A stretch of 64,000 bases of DNA from positions 874,501 through 938,500 of the forward strand of contig NZ_CP090349.1 of the NCBI RefSeq assembly GCF_021398735.1, in the 5' to 3' direction. This document shows, one piece after another, positions 8,536 through 17,038 of the stretch. The stretch is from Methylobacterium oryzae. GTDB lineage: Bacteria; Pseudomonadota; Alphaproteobacteria; Rhizobiales; Beijerinckiaceae. Both the position numbers and the translations under genes were made by a program. The notes below the pieces were generated by a model. The model was not told the DNA's origin, made no database searches, and saw nothing but the letters and a program-made list of their open reading frames with translations. Numbering within the stretch: position 1 is the stretch's first letter; every line of letters starts with the position of its first letter.

Positions 8536-9948
8536 TCACTCCGCCGGATTGCTGCTGGGGGTGCCGGGACTGTCGCCCGGCACGGCGAGCGGCCGCTTGG
8601 GGTTGGCGGCGCTCCCCGCACGGGCCGGGGTCGGCAGGATGCCGGCCTTGAGCATGCGGTAGATGTAGACGGTGCCGGCCGCGAAGATCAGCGCGTAGAC
8701 CGCGCCGAACACGGCGAGCGAGGTCGCAACCTGCGGCGCGGCCAGGAACGGCGTCGCCGCGTCGGCGGTGCGCAGCTGGCCGTAGACCGTCCAGGGCTGG
8801 CGCCCGACCTCGGCGGTGAACCAGCCGGTCAGGGTTGCGACGAAGCCGAGCGGGAACGACAGGAAGATCGCCCATTGCAGCCAGCGCGCCCGCTCTAGCC
8901 GCCCGGTGGCGTAGAAGGCCATCCCGCCCCAGGCCAGCGCCAGCATCAGCAGCCCGCAGCCGACCATGATGCGGAAGGCGAAGAACGGGATCAGCACCGG
9001 CGGCCGGTCGGCCTTGGGGATGTCCTTGATGCCGATCACCTTGCCGGTGAGGGTGCCGTCGTCGATCAGGCTGCCGATCGGGGCGGGCAGCGCGATGACG
9101 AAGTGGTTCTTCTCCTGCGCCTCGTCGGGCCACGCGAACAGGATCTCGCCGGCCGGCGCCTGGCTCTCCCAGTGACCCTCGATCGCGGCGATCTTCGAGG
9201 GCTGGTGCTTGACGACGTAGTCGCCGGTGAGGTGGCCGAAGAACAGCTGCAGCGGCACCAGGATCGCGGCGAGGCCGAGCCCCATCCGGATCATGGCGCG
9301 GGCCTCGATCCGGTCGCTGCCGCGCAGCATGTACCACGCCCCCGTCGCGGCCACGCAGAAGCTGGTGGTGACGTAGGCGGCCAGGACCATGTGGGGGAAG
9401 CGGACCCAGACGACCCCGTTGAAGATGATCGCCCACCAGTCCGTCGGTACGAACACGCCGTCCGGGCGCTGGGCGAAGCCGGTCGGGTACTGCATCCACG
9501 AGTTGTTCACGAGGATCCAGAAGGACGACAGGCTGGTGCCGAGGCAGACCATCAGGCAGGCGAACAGGTAGAACCAGCGCGGCACCCGCCTGCGGCCGAA
9601 CATCAGCACCCCGAAGAACGAGGCCTCGAGCGCGAAGGCCGTGAAGCTCTCGTAGCCGAGGAGCGGCCCCTGGATCGGGCCGGTGCGGCGGGCGAGCTCG
9701 CTCCAGTTGGTGCCGAACTGGAACGCCATGACGATGCCGGAGACGACGCCGAGCCCGAAGGCGACGGCGAAGATCTTGAGCCAGAAGGCGAACAGGCGGT
9801 CGTAGACCGGCTCGCGCGCGATCATCGCCCGCGCCTGCAGGAAGGCGAGCCAGGCCGCCAGCCCGACCGTGAAGGCCGGGAAGATGATGTGGAACGACAC
9901 CGTGAAGGCGAACTGGATGCGCGAGAGCATCAGGGCGGAGATGTCCAT
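8536..9948 (-). CDS. cioA: cytochrome bd-type (cyanide-insensitive) quinol oxidase subunit I
   Basis: A 470-residue subunit with about nine membrane helices. His20 in FTVSFHIIFPAF is the conserved haem ligand of the first helix. FGTNWSELARRTG and GYESFTAFALEASFFG follow, and the quinol-loop region ends at the family motif EVGRQPW. It lacks the long Q-loop insertion of E. coli CydA, which places it with the CIO/short Q-loop class. It is 107 bases downstream of mqo and directly upstream of subunit II. No FNR/FixK-like box is evident in those 107 bases. A second, separate subunit I gene begins at the right edge of the window. Confidence 0.96.
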   Translation of the reverse strand: MDISALMLSRIQFAFTVSFHIIFPAFTVGLAAWLAFLQARAMIAREPVYDRLFAFWLKIFAVAFGLGVVSGIVMAFQFGTNWSELARRTGPIQGPLLGYESFTAFALEASFFGVLMFGRRRVPRWFYLFACLMVCLGTSLSSFWILVNNSWMQYPTGFAQRPDGVFVPTDWWAIIFNGVVWVRFPHMVLAAYVTTSFCVAATGAWYMLRGSDRIEARAMIRMGLGLAAILVPLQLFFGHLTGDYVVKHQPSKIAAIEGHWESQAPAGEILFAWPDEAQEKNHFVIALPAPIGSLIDDGTLTGKVIGIKDIPKADRPPVLIPFFAFRIMVGCGLLMLALAWGGMAFYATGRLERARWLQWAIFLSFPLGFVATLTGWFTAEVGRQPWTVYGQLRTADAATPFLAAPQVATSLAVFGAVYALIFAAGTVYIYRMLKAGILPTPARAGSAANPKRPLAVPGDSPGTPSSNPAE

Positions 9949-10055
9949 CGTTCCTCTCTCCGGCCGAAGCTCGCCGGTCCGCCGCCGCGGGCCGGGCGCG
10001 TCGCACCCTCAGATGTCCGCCGGCGGGGCGCGGGGAACCGCGCCTCGCGAACCTG

Positions 10056-11567
10056 TCAGACGTTGTCGATCCTCAGGACCGGCGCCGTCTCGGCCCGGGT
10101 GCGGCGGCAGGCCTCGGCGTCCCGCTTGAGGTCGATGCCGTAGGTCGGGATCACCGCCTTGAGGCGGGGCAGCCAGGCATCCGGCGTGAGCCGGTCGGCG
10201 AAGCACTTCTCCAGGACCTCGACCGCGATGAAGGCCGCCGTCGAGGCGCCGGGCGAGGCGCCGAGCAGCGCGCAGATCGAGTTGTCGGCCGCGGCCACCA
10301 GCTCCGTGCCGAATTCGAGGTCGCCTTCCTCCAGCGGGTTCGCCTTGCCGGTCGGCTTGATCGTCTGCACCCGCTGGCCGGCCACCGCCGAGGTCCAGTC
10401 CTGCTTCAGCGCCTTGGGGAAGAAGTCCTTGAGGGTCGCGAACTGGTGGTCGGAGCTCTGGAGCACCTGGCCCACGAGGTACTCGGTGAGCGCGACGTTG
10501 TCCTTGGCGACGTCCAGCAGCGGCACGATGTTGTGCGGTGTCAGCGCGGTGAACAGGTCGGTGAGCGACCCGTGCTTCAGGAAGCGCGACGAGAAGCCCG
10601 CGTAGGGCCCGAACAGCAGCGAGCGCTTGCCGCCGATGATGCGGGTGTCGAGGTGGGGGACCGACATCGGCGGCGAGCCGGAGGCGGCCTTGCCGTAGAC
10701 CTTGGCGTGGTGGCGTGCGCTGACCGCGTCGACGTCGCAGCGCAGCCAGATCCCCGAGACCGGGAAGCCGCCGTAGCCGCGCCCCTCCGGGATCTTCGAG
10801 GCCTGCAGCAGCGGCAGCGAGCCGCCGCCCGCGCCGATGAACACGAACTTGGCCGTCACGGTCTGGCGCGTGCCGTCGTAGGTGTCCTCGACGGTCACGG
10901 CCCAGCGGCCGTCGTCGACCCGGTCGAGGGCGACGACCTTGCGGTTGTAGTGGACGGCGAAGCCGGGCTGTGCCGCGAGCTGCTTGACCAGCAGGTGCGT
11001 CAGGGCGCCGTAATCGACGTCCGTCCCGGTGACGATCCGGGTGGCGGCGATCGGCTCGCCGGGATCGCGGCCCTCGATGATCAGCGGCGCCCAGCCGGCG
11101 ATGACCTGCGGGTCCTCGCTGTACTCCATGCCGTGGTAGCAGTGGTGCGCCGACATCGCGGCGTAGCGCGCCTTGAGGAAGGCGACGTTCTCGGCCCCCC
11201 AGACGAAGCTCATGTGCGGGCAGGGATGGATGAAGGCGCGGGGGTCCGGGATCGCGCCCTTCCTCACCAGATGCGCCCAGAGCTGGCGCGAGATGTCGAA
11301 CTCGGTGTTCACCTCCAGGGCCTTGGCGATGTCGACGCTGCCGTCGGGGCGCTGGGGCGTGTAGTTCAGCTCGCAATTGGCCGCGTGGCCGGTGCCGGCG
11401 TTGTTCCAGCCCTCCGAGCTCTCCTGCGCGCAGTCGTGCAGCGTCTCGAACATCGCGATCCTGAGCGACGGCTCCAGCTCCTTCAGGACCGTGCCGAAGG
11501 TCGCGCTCATGATCCCGGCGCCGATCAGCACCACGTCGGGAGCGTCGTCGAAGCTGATCTCGGCCAT
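10056..11567 (-). CDS. mqo: malate:quinone oxidoreductase
   Basis: A 503-residue FAD-dependent membrane-associated enzyme that oxidises malate to oxaloacetate and passes electrons to quinone. The Rossmann motif is VVLIGAGIMSATFG near residue 12. Other family marks are SSEGWNNAGTGHAANCELNYTP (quoted in part), FIHPCPHMSFVWG, FVFIGAGGGSLPLLQ, SGIWLRCD and CALLGASPGASTAAF. The ATG at 11567 has GAGGAGG about 6 bases upstream, so 83 further in-frame upstream codons are excluded. It follows the cupin gene by 11 bases, making a fumC-poxB-cupin-mqo unit. Fumarase makes its substrate. Confidence 0.97.
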   Translation of the reverse strand: MAEISFDDAPDVVLIGAGIMSATFGTVLKELEPSLRIAMFETLHDCAQESSEGWNNAGTGHAANCELNYTPQRPDGSVDIAKALEVNTEFDISRQLWAHLVRKGAIPDPRAFIHPCPHMSFVWGAENVAFLKARYAAMSAHHCYHGMEYSEDPQVIAGWAPLIIEGRDPGEPIAATRIVTGTDVDYGALTHLLVKQLAAQPGFAVHYNRKVVALDRVDDGRWAVTVEDTYDGTRQTVTAKFVFIGAGGGSLPLLQASKIPEGRGYGGFPVSGIWLRCDVDAVSARHHAKVYGKAASGSPPMSVPHLDTRIIGGKRSLLFGPYAGFSSRFLKHGSLTDLFTALTPHNIVPLLDVAKDNVALTEYLVGQVLQSSDHQFATLKDFFPKALKQDWTSAVAGQRVQTIKPTGKANPLEEGDLEFGTELVAAADNSICALLGASPGASTAAFIAVEVLEKCFADRLTPDAWLPRLKAVIPTYGIDLKRDAEACRRTRAETAPVLRIDNV

Positions 11568-11578
11568 CGGGCCCCTCC

Positions 11579-11977
11579 TCAGGCGGTCTTGTTCGGGACG
11601 AAGGGGAGCCGGGCCTCGGCGCCGGGGGCGAGGATCACGTAGGCCCGGCACCAGGGCTCGTCGTCGACGAGGCGCCAGGAATGGCCGGAGCCGGCCGTGT
11701 CCTCGGCGATGAGGATGTCGCCGGGGCGGATCGTGAAGTGCGCGCCGGCCCTCGTCTGGAAGTCGAGGGTGCCGCGCAGGGTGATGACGAACTGCCGGGT
11801 CGGCGCCGCGTGCCACGCGTAGGTCCCGCCGGCCTGGGTCTCGCGGAAGGAGATCGAGACCACGTCGGTCGTGCCGCTGAGGATGTCGCCGCGCTCGCCG
11901 TGGGGCAGGTCGATGACGCCTTCCTCGAAGTAGGAATTGTCGTCGTCACCGGTCCAGATGCGTACGCAGCGGATCAT
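11579..11977 (-). CDS. cupin-domain protein
   Basis: A 132-residue single cupin. The beta-barrel motifs are G-TYAWHAAPTRQFVITLRG (motif 1, His) and TIRPGDILIAEDTAGSGHSW (motif 2, His). It ends ILAPGAEARLPFVPNKTA. No signal peptide is present. Similar stand-alone cupins bind a metal or small acid, but no substrate can be read here. It sits 30 bases after poxB and 11 before mqo, so it is almost certainly co-transcribed with these respiratory dehydrogenases. It might sense or bind an organic acid of that pathway; this is inference. Confidence 0.85.
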   Translation of the reverse strand: MIRCVRIWTGDDDNSYFEEGVIDLPHGERGDILSGTTDVVSISFRETQAGGTYAWHAAPTRQFVITLRGTLDFQTRAGAHFTIRPGDILIAEDTAGSGHSWRLVDDEPWCRAYVILAPGAEARLPFVPNKTA

Positions 11978-12007
11978 CGGGCAGAGCTCCGGCTTCGGAA
12001 GGGCGCC

Positions 12008-13735
12008 TCAGCGCCAGAGGTTGGTCTTGGCGAGGTCGATGATCTCGGTGCCGCGCCCGTCGATGACCGCCCGGGCGAGCCACATCCCGAAGCCCGTCAC
12101 CTGCTCGAGGCCGACCTTCGGCGGCATCGACAGCTCCTGGCGGGCCGAGACGACGTCGAGCAGCGCCGGGCCGTCATGGGCGAGCATCGCGGCCATCGCG
12201 TCCGGCAGCGCGGCCGGGTCCTCCACGCGCCGGGCGAAGATGCCGGCCCCGCTCGCCATGGCGGCGAAGTCCGGGTTCACCAGCTCGACGCCGGTCTCGA
12301 GGAAGCCCGCCGCCTTCATCTCCATCTCGACGAAGCCCAGCGTGCCGTTGTTCAGCACCACGATCTTCACCGGCAGCTTGTGCTGGTTGAGGGTCAGCAG
12401 GTCGCCCATCAGCATGGCGAAGCCGCCGTCGCCGGAGAACGAGATGATCTGCCGCCCGGGATAGGCCGCCTGCGCGCCGATCGCCTGCGGCAGGGCGTTG
12501 GCCATCGAGCCGTGGTTCAGCGAGCCGATCAGCCGGCGCTTGCCGTTCATGGCGAGGTAGCGCGCCGCCCAGATCGTCGGCGTGCCGACGTCGAAGGTGA
12601 AGACCGCGTCCTCGGAGGCCGCCTCGCTGAGCGTCCGGGCGACGTATTGCGGGTGGATCTTGCCGCCGGGCTTGCCGACCGCCAGCGCGTCGAGCCCGGC
12701 GCGGGCCTTGCGGTAATGGGCGAGGCTGTCGTCGAGATGCGCCCGGTCGGTCTTGGCCTGCAGCTTCGGGAGCAGCGCCGCGATCGTCTCCCCGACGTCG
12801 CCGATCAGGCCGAGATCGATCCGGCAGTGGCGCCCGAGGCTCCCGGCCCGCAGGTCGACTTGCGCGACCTTGGCGTCGTCCGGGTAGAACTGGCGGTAGG
12901 GGAAGCCGGTGCCGAGCAGCAGCAGGGTGTCGCAGTCGAGCATCGCCCGGTAGCCCGACGAGAAACCGATCAGGCCGGTCATGCCGACGTCGTAGGGATT
13001 GTCCCACTCGACGTGCTCCTTGCCGCCGAGCGCGTGGACGACCGGCGCCTTCAGCGCCTCGGCGAGTTGCAGCAGCTCCGCGTGGGCGCCGGCGCAGCCG
13101 CGGCCGCAGAACAGGGTCACGCGCCCGGCCGCGTTGAGCATCCCGGCGAGCGCGTCGAGGTCGGCCTCGCGCGGGCGCACCACGGGCGGGGGCGGCACCA
13201 GGGCGGCCGAGAGCTCGGGCGCGTTCCCCGGCATGGCCATGAGGCCGACATCGCCGGGGATCACCACGACGGCGACCCCGCGCTCGGCGATGGCGACGCG
13301 CATCGCGGTCTCGATCACGCCGGGCAGCTGGGCCGGCGAGGAGACCAGCTCGCAGTAGTGGCTGCATTCCTGGAACAGGTTCTGCGGGTGCGTCTCCTGG
13401 AAGTAGCCCCGGCCGATCTCCGCCGAGGGGATCTGGGCCGCGATGGCCAGCACGGGCACGCGGGAGCGGTGCGCGTCGAACAGGCCGTTGATCAGGTGCA
13501 GGTTGCCCGGCCCGCAGGATCCGGCGCAGACCGCGAGCTCGCCGGTCAGGTGCGCCTCGGCGCCGGCTGCGAAGGCGGCGCTCTCCTCGTGGCGCGTGTG
13601 GATCCAGGCGATCGAGCCGTCCTGGCGCAGGGCCTCGGTCAGGCCGTTGAGGCTGTCACCGACCACGCCGTAGATGCGCTTCACGCCGGCCTGCGCCAGC
13701 GCCCGGACGAACAGATCGGCGACCTTCGTGCTCAT
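12008..13735 (-). CDS. poxB: pyruvate dehydrogenase (quinone) / pyruvate oxidase
   Basis: A 575-residue thiamine-diphosphate flavoenzyme that converts pyruvate to acetate and CO2 and reduces quinone at the membrane. The catalytic Glu is in [20 protein letters not shown]. The central FAD domain has [15 protein letters not shown]. The TPP motif is [17 protein letters not shown] with LNNGTLGF following. The C-terminal [14 protein letters not shown] tail corresponds to the membrane-binding end of E. coli PoxB. The related acetolactate synthases have other partners and are less likely, given the PoxB-type tail and the Mqo/Cio neighbours. It lies 46 bases after fumC. Confidence 0.94.
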   Translation of the reverse strand: MSTKVADLFVRALAQAGVKRIYGVVGDSLNGLTEALRQDGSIAWIHTRHEESAAFAAGAEAHLTGELAVCAGSCGPGNLHLINGLFDAHRSRVPVLAIAAQIPSAEIGRGYFQETHPQNLFQECSHYCELVSSPAQLPGVIETAMRVAIAERGVAVVVIPGDVGLMAMPGNAPELSAALVPPPPVVRPREADLDALAGMLNAAGRVTLFCGRGCAGAHAELLQLAEALKAPVVHALGGKEHVEWDNPYDVGMTGLIGFSSGYRAMLDCDTLLLLGTGFPYRQFYPDDAKVAQVDLRAGSLGRHCRIDLGLIGDVGETIAALLPKLQAKTDRAHLDDSLAHYRKARAGLDALAVGKPGGKIHPQYVARTLSEAASEDAVFTFDVGTPTIWAARYLAMNGKRRLIGSLNHGSMANALPQAIGAQAAYPGRQIISFSGDGGFAMLMGDLLTLNQHKLPVKIVVLNNGTLGFVEMEMKAAGFLETGVELVNPDFAAMASGAGIFARRVEDPAALPDAMAAMLAHDGPALLDVVSARQELSMPPKVGLEQVTGFGMWLARAVIDGRGTEIIDLAKTNLWR

Positions 13736-13781
13736 GGTGTCTCGCTCAGCTGAGGGGGCGGACGGACGGTCCCGGCGCGCT

Positions 13782-15239
13782 TCAGGCGCCGGCCAGCCCG
13801 TGGCCGATCATGGTTCTGGGATCGCACACCGCGTCGAAGCGCTCGGCCGGGACGCCCTCGGCCAGGGCGGCCGCGCGCAGCGTCGTCCCCTCGTCGTTGG
13901 CGCGGTGGGCGATCTTCGAGGCGAGGTCGTAGCCGATCACCGGCGACAGGGCCGTGACCAGCATCAGCGACTGGTTCACGGTCTCGTCGATCCGCGTCCG
14001 GTTGAGTTCGGTGCCCTCGACCGAGTAGGTCCGGAACTTCTCGCAGGCGTCGCCCAGCACGCGGATCGAATGCAGCGTGTTGTTGATGATGATCGGGCGC
14101 ATCGCGTTGAGCTCGAAGTTGCCCTGCGAGCCCGCGAAGGCGACCGCGTTGTCCTCGCCGATCACCTGGATGCAGACCATCACCAGGGCCTCGCACTGGG
14201 TCGGGTTGACCTTGCCGGGCATGATCGAGGAGCCCGGCTCGTTGGCGGGCAGCAGCAGCTCGCCGAGGCCGCAGCGGGGCCCCGAGGCGAGCCAGCGCAT
14301 GTCGTTGGCGATCTTCATCAGCGCGACCGCGAGCCCGCGCACCGCCGCCATGGCGGCGACCATGGCGTCCAGCGACCCCTGCGCGGCGAACTTGTTGGGC
14401 GCCGTGACGAACGGCTTGCCGGTGAGATCGGCGATCCTGGCGGCGATCTCCGCGCTGAACCCCTCCGGAGCGTTGAGGCCGGTGCCGACCGCGGTGCCGC
14501 CGGCCGCCAGCTTGTACAGCCCGGCGCGCGACGCCTCGACGAGGGCCAGCGCGTCGCGCATCTGCGCCACGTAGCCCGACCATTCCTGGCCGACGGTGAG
14601 CGGCGTCGCGTCCTGCAGGTGCGTCCGGCCGGTCTTGACCACGTCCATCCAGGCCCGCGCCTTGGCGTCGATCGCGTCGGCCAGCGCCCGCGCCTTGGGG
14701 AGCAGGACCTCGTCGAGTTCGAGCACCGTGGCGACGTGCATCGCGGTCGGGAAGGTGTCGTTCGACGACTGGCCCATGTTGACGTGGTCGTTCGGGTGGA
14801 CCGGGCTCTTGGAGCCGAGCACACCGCCGAGGAGCTGGATCGCGCGGTTCGACAGCACCTCGTTGACGTTCATGTTGGACTGGGTGCCGGAGCCGGTCTG
14901 CCAGACGTAGAGCGGATAGTGCGCGTCGAGCTTGCCGGCGATCGTCTCGTCGGCGGCCTGGACGATGGCCTGCGCGCGCCAGTCCTCCAGGCGGCCGGCG
15001 GCGGCGTTGACCAGGGCGGCGGCCTTCTTGACGTAGCCGTAGGCGTGGTAGACCCGCTTGGGCATGCGATCGTCGCCGATCGAGAAGTGCTGGAGCGAGC
15101 GCTGCGTCTGCGCGCCCCAGTAGCGGTCCGCCGGCACGTCGATCCCGCCCATCGAGTCCGTCTCGTGCCGCATCCCGGTGGCGGCGATGCCGATCGGAAC
15201 GTCGCGCAGGATGGGGTGGCCCGGGGCAGACTCGTTCAT
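13782..15239 (-). CDS. fumC: class II fumarate hydratase
   Basis: A 485-residue enzyme of the fumarase/aspartase superfamily. It shows [18 protein letters not shown], the active-site [14 protein letters not shown], the His/Thr of [14 protein letters not shown], and the superfamily signature [13 protein letters not shown] near residue 335. The C-terminus [16 protein letters not shown] is typical of FumC. The ATG at 15239 has GAAGG at suitable distance. The N-terminus is about 25 residues longer than the usual start at [10 protein letters not shown], so an internal start remains possible. It is the promoter-proximal gene of the run to poxB, cupin and mqo. Confidence 0.95.
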   Translation of the reverse strand: MNESAPGHPILRDVPIGIAATGMRHETDSMGGIDVPADRYWGAQTQRSLQHFSIGDDRMPKRVYHAYGYVKKAAALVNAAAGRLEDWRAQAIVQAADETIAGKLDAHYPLYVWQTGSGTQSNMNVNEVLSNRAIQLLGGVLGSKSPVHPNDHVNMGQSSNDTFPTAMHVATVLELDEVLLPKARALADAIDAKARAWMDVVKTGRTHLQDATPLTVGQEWSGYVAQMRDALALVEASRAGLYKLAAGGTAVGTGLNAPEGFSAEIAARIADLTGKPFVTAPNKFAAQGSLDAMVAAMAAVRGLAVALMKIANDMRWLASGPRCGLGELLLPANEPGSSIMPGKVNPTQCEALVMVCIQVIGEDNAVAFAGSQGNFELNAMRPIIINNTLHSIRVLGDACEKFRTYSVEGTELNRTRIDETVNQSLMLVTALSPVIGYDLASKIAHRANDEGTTLRAAALAEGVPAERFDAVCDPRTMIGHGLAGA

Positions 15240-15508
15240 CGTCATCCTTCTCGGTGTCGGACCGTCTGGCACAGTGCGAGACGGGTTCGGCGAACCGGGT
15301 GCGCTTTGACGTAAACGGTGGTATTATTTTCGGTCTTCGGTCGATATGTGCAGATTTTAAGAAGACTGACTATTAAATCTTCACTTAAACCTAGTATTAA
15401 AAACGCCGACAAAACGCATTACAGATCATGAAGGCGAATTGCCAGATAACATAGATCGGTGTCAAGCGTTCCGCCGCGCGGAGGCTGCAAAAACATTCCC
15501 GCGATTGG
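15240..15508. promoter_or_regulatory. AT-rich control region upstream of fumC
   Basis: About 270 bases without a gene. Positions 15304-15460 are strikingly AT-rich for this window, with runs such as ATTTTAAGAAG, TATTAAATCTTC and TATTAAAAACG. This is the only plausible place for the promoter of the fumC-poxB-cupin-mqo unit, and AT-rich DNA of this kind is what MucR/Ros proteins bind. It also carries the 10-mer AACATAGATC at 15448-15457, which recurs at two other intergenic sites. No exact promoter hexamers could be fixed. Confidence 0.5.
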
Positions 15509-16963
15509 TCAATTTATAGCGCTTCTGCTCCCCGGAGCGGCTTTCGAGCCGGACAAGCGCGCGCCGCCGAAATGTCTGACTTGTGCGGCCTCCGCCGTGC
15601 CGAGATCGCAGGCCGGGCGATCCCACCGCAGCGGCGCGCCCTCGATCCGCACGGGCGCGTGCAGCCGGAGGGCAGGTCCCCACGCCGTGTCCTCGATCTC
15701 CGGGGCGTAATCCGCGTCCCGATATCCGCCGAAGGCGGGCCCCGGCGCGCTGCCGGGATGGTCCGTGAGCAGGCGCGCGGTCCGGGCCAGGGAGAGCCGC
15801 GCGATGACGGCGTGCCCGTCGCGCTGCCGGGCGATCAGGCCTCGCACGGCCGCCGCCGCCATCAGGTAGCCGGTGGCGTGATCGAGCGCCTGGACGGGCA
15901 GCGGCACCGGCCGGTCGGCCTGTTTCCACCGCTGCCCGGCCGCCGCGATGCCCGTCGCCATCTGGACGAGGCTGTCGAAGCCGCGCCGTCCGGCCCAGGG
16001 TCCGGTCCAGCCGTAGGCGCAGAGCGCGACGTCGATCAGGTCCGGGTTGAGTGCCCGGCGTCGCGCCGCGCCGTAGCCGAGCCGCTCCAGGGCGTCCGGG
16101 CGGTACCCGTGCACGAGGATGTCGGCCTCGGCGAGCAGGGTCTCGAAGTGCCGGCGGTCGTCGACCTGCCGGAGGTCGAGGCGCGTGCAGACCTTGCCCA
16201 GGGTGACGTCGGGCGCCAGGGACGGTTCGTCCCAGCCGGGCGGGTCGATCCGCAGGACGTCGGCCCCGAGGCCGGCCAGGACGCGCGTGGCCACCGGCCC
16301 GGCCAGGATGCGGGTCAGGTCGAGGACCCGGATCCCCGCGAGGGGACGGGCCGGGTCCGGGCGCCACGGCGACCGGTGCTGGACGGGCCGTTCCGCGACC
16401 GCCACGAGGGGCTCGGCCCGGACCGCCCGGCCCTGGTCCAGGCCTTCCCAATCGTCCGGACCGCGCATCGCCGCGGCGCAGCCGCCGGCGCGCAGGATCG
16501 CCCCTTCCAGGTCCTCGGCCGCCGTGCGGGCCACGGCGGCCGTGACCGCCTCCCGCTCGCCCGGGCAGTCGAGGATTGCGAGGGCGGCGGCGCGGTGATG
16601 GGGCGCGTTGGTGTGCAGCCGGATCCAGCCATCCGCCGCCTGGTAGTCGCCGGCGATCGGGTCCCAGGCGGCCGGCAGCGTCCAGCCCTGCGGCCGCACG
16701 GAGGTGCCGAACCACGCTGAGGCCAGGTGCCGGTCGACCGTGACGGCGGGCGCGGGGCCGGACAGGCCGAGGAGTTCGGAGACGGCGAGGCCGGCGGCGC
16801 CGATCGACGCCGTCGCCAGCGCGGTGACCGGGAAGCAGGAGGGCAGGCTCCCGGTGCCGGTCACCGCCAGCCGGTCCCCGGCCTCGGGCGGCAGCGCCAG
16901 GGCGGCCAGCGCCTCCGCGAGGATCGGCGCCAGGGCGTCGTGGTCGGCGTGTCGTTCGCGCAT
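15509..16963 (-). CDS. family III CoA transferase (CaiB/BaiF type), two-module
   Basis: A 484-residue protein. The canonical N-terminal motif of the family, PLAGIRVLDLTRILAGPVAT followed by LGADVLRIDPPGWDEP, appears only at about residue 208. Then come LRQVDDRRHFETLLAEADIL-HGYRPDALERLGYG and the probable catalytic Asp in PVQALDHATGYLMAAAAVRG. The first 200 residues are not a standard leader; parts (AADGWIRLHTNAPHHRAA, AAMRGPDDW) resemble the C-terminal module of such enzymes, suggesting a rearranged or partly duplicated protein. These enzymes move CoA between carboxylic acids. The gene is divergent from a citrate-synthase-like gene, 75 bases away, implying a shared acyl-CoA pathway. Confidence 0.85.
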   Translation of the reverse strand: MRERHADHDALAPILAEALAALALPPEAGDRLAVTGTGSLPSCFPVTALATASIGAAGLAVSELLGLSGPAPAVTVDRHLASAWFGTSVRPQGWTLPAAWDPIAGDYQAADGWIRLHTNAPHHRAAALAILDCPGEREAVTAAVARTAAEDLEGAILRAGGCAAAMRGPDDWEGLDQGRAVRAEPLVAVAERPVQHRSPWRPDPARPLAGIRVLDLTRILAGPVATRVLAGLGADVLRIDPPGWDEPSLAPDVTLGKVCTRLDLRQVDDRRHFETLLAEADILVHGYRPDALERLGYGAARRRALNPDLIDVALCAYGWTGPWAGRRGFDSLVQMATGIAAAGQRWKQADRPVPLPVQALDHATGYLMAAAAVRGLIARQRDGHAVIARLSLARTARLLTDHPGSAPGPAFGGYRDADYAPEIEDTAWGPALRLHAPVRIEGAPLRWDRPACDLGTAEAAQVRHFGGARLSGSKAAPGSRSAIN

Positions 16964-17013
16964 GGTCCCGGCCCTCGATCGGTTCGCGCAGGCTGCCGGC
17001 CATCGACGGATCG

Positions 17014-17037
17014 ATCAATCTTGATACATCTAATCAA
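17014..17037. promoter_or_regulatory. ATCAA/TTGAT triple-repeat operator candidate
   Basis: ATCAA (17014-17018), TTGAT (17021-17025) and ATCAA (17033-17037) stand in the 75-base gap between two divergent genes. The first pair forms a palindrome with a 2-base spacer; the second pair forms an inverted repeat with a 7-base spacer. The last copy ends one base before the ATG of the HTH-citrate synthase fusion, whose HTH domain is a natural candidate to bind it. Confidence 0.5.
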
Positions 17038-17038
17038 C

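Noticed and set aside
7547..10006. Very long alternative frames across the bd oxidase genes and other strong genes
   Set aside because: They are low-complexity Arg/Ala/Pro/Gly readings of the other frames of clearly recognised genes, common at this GC content.
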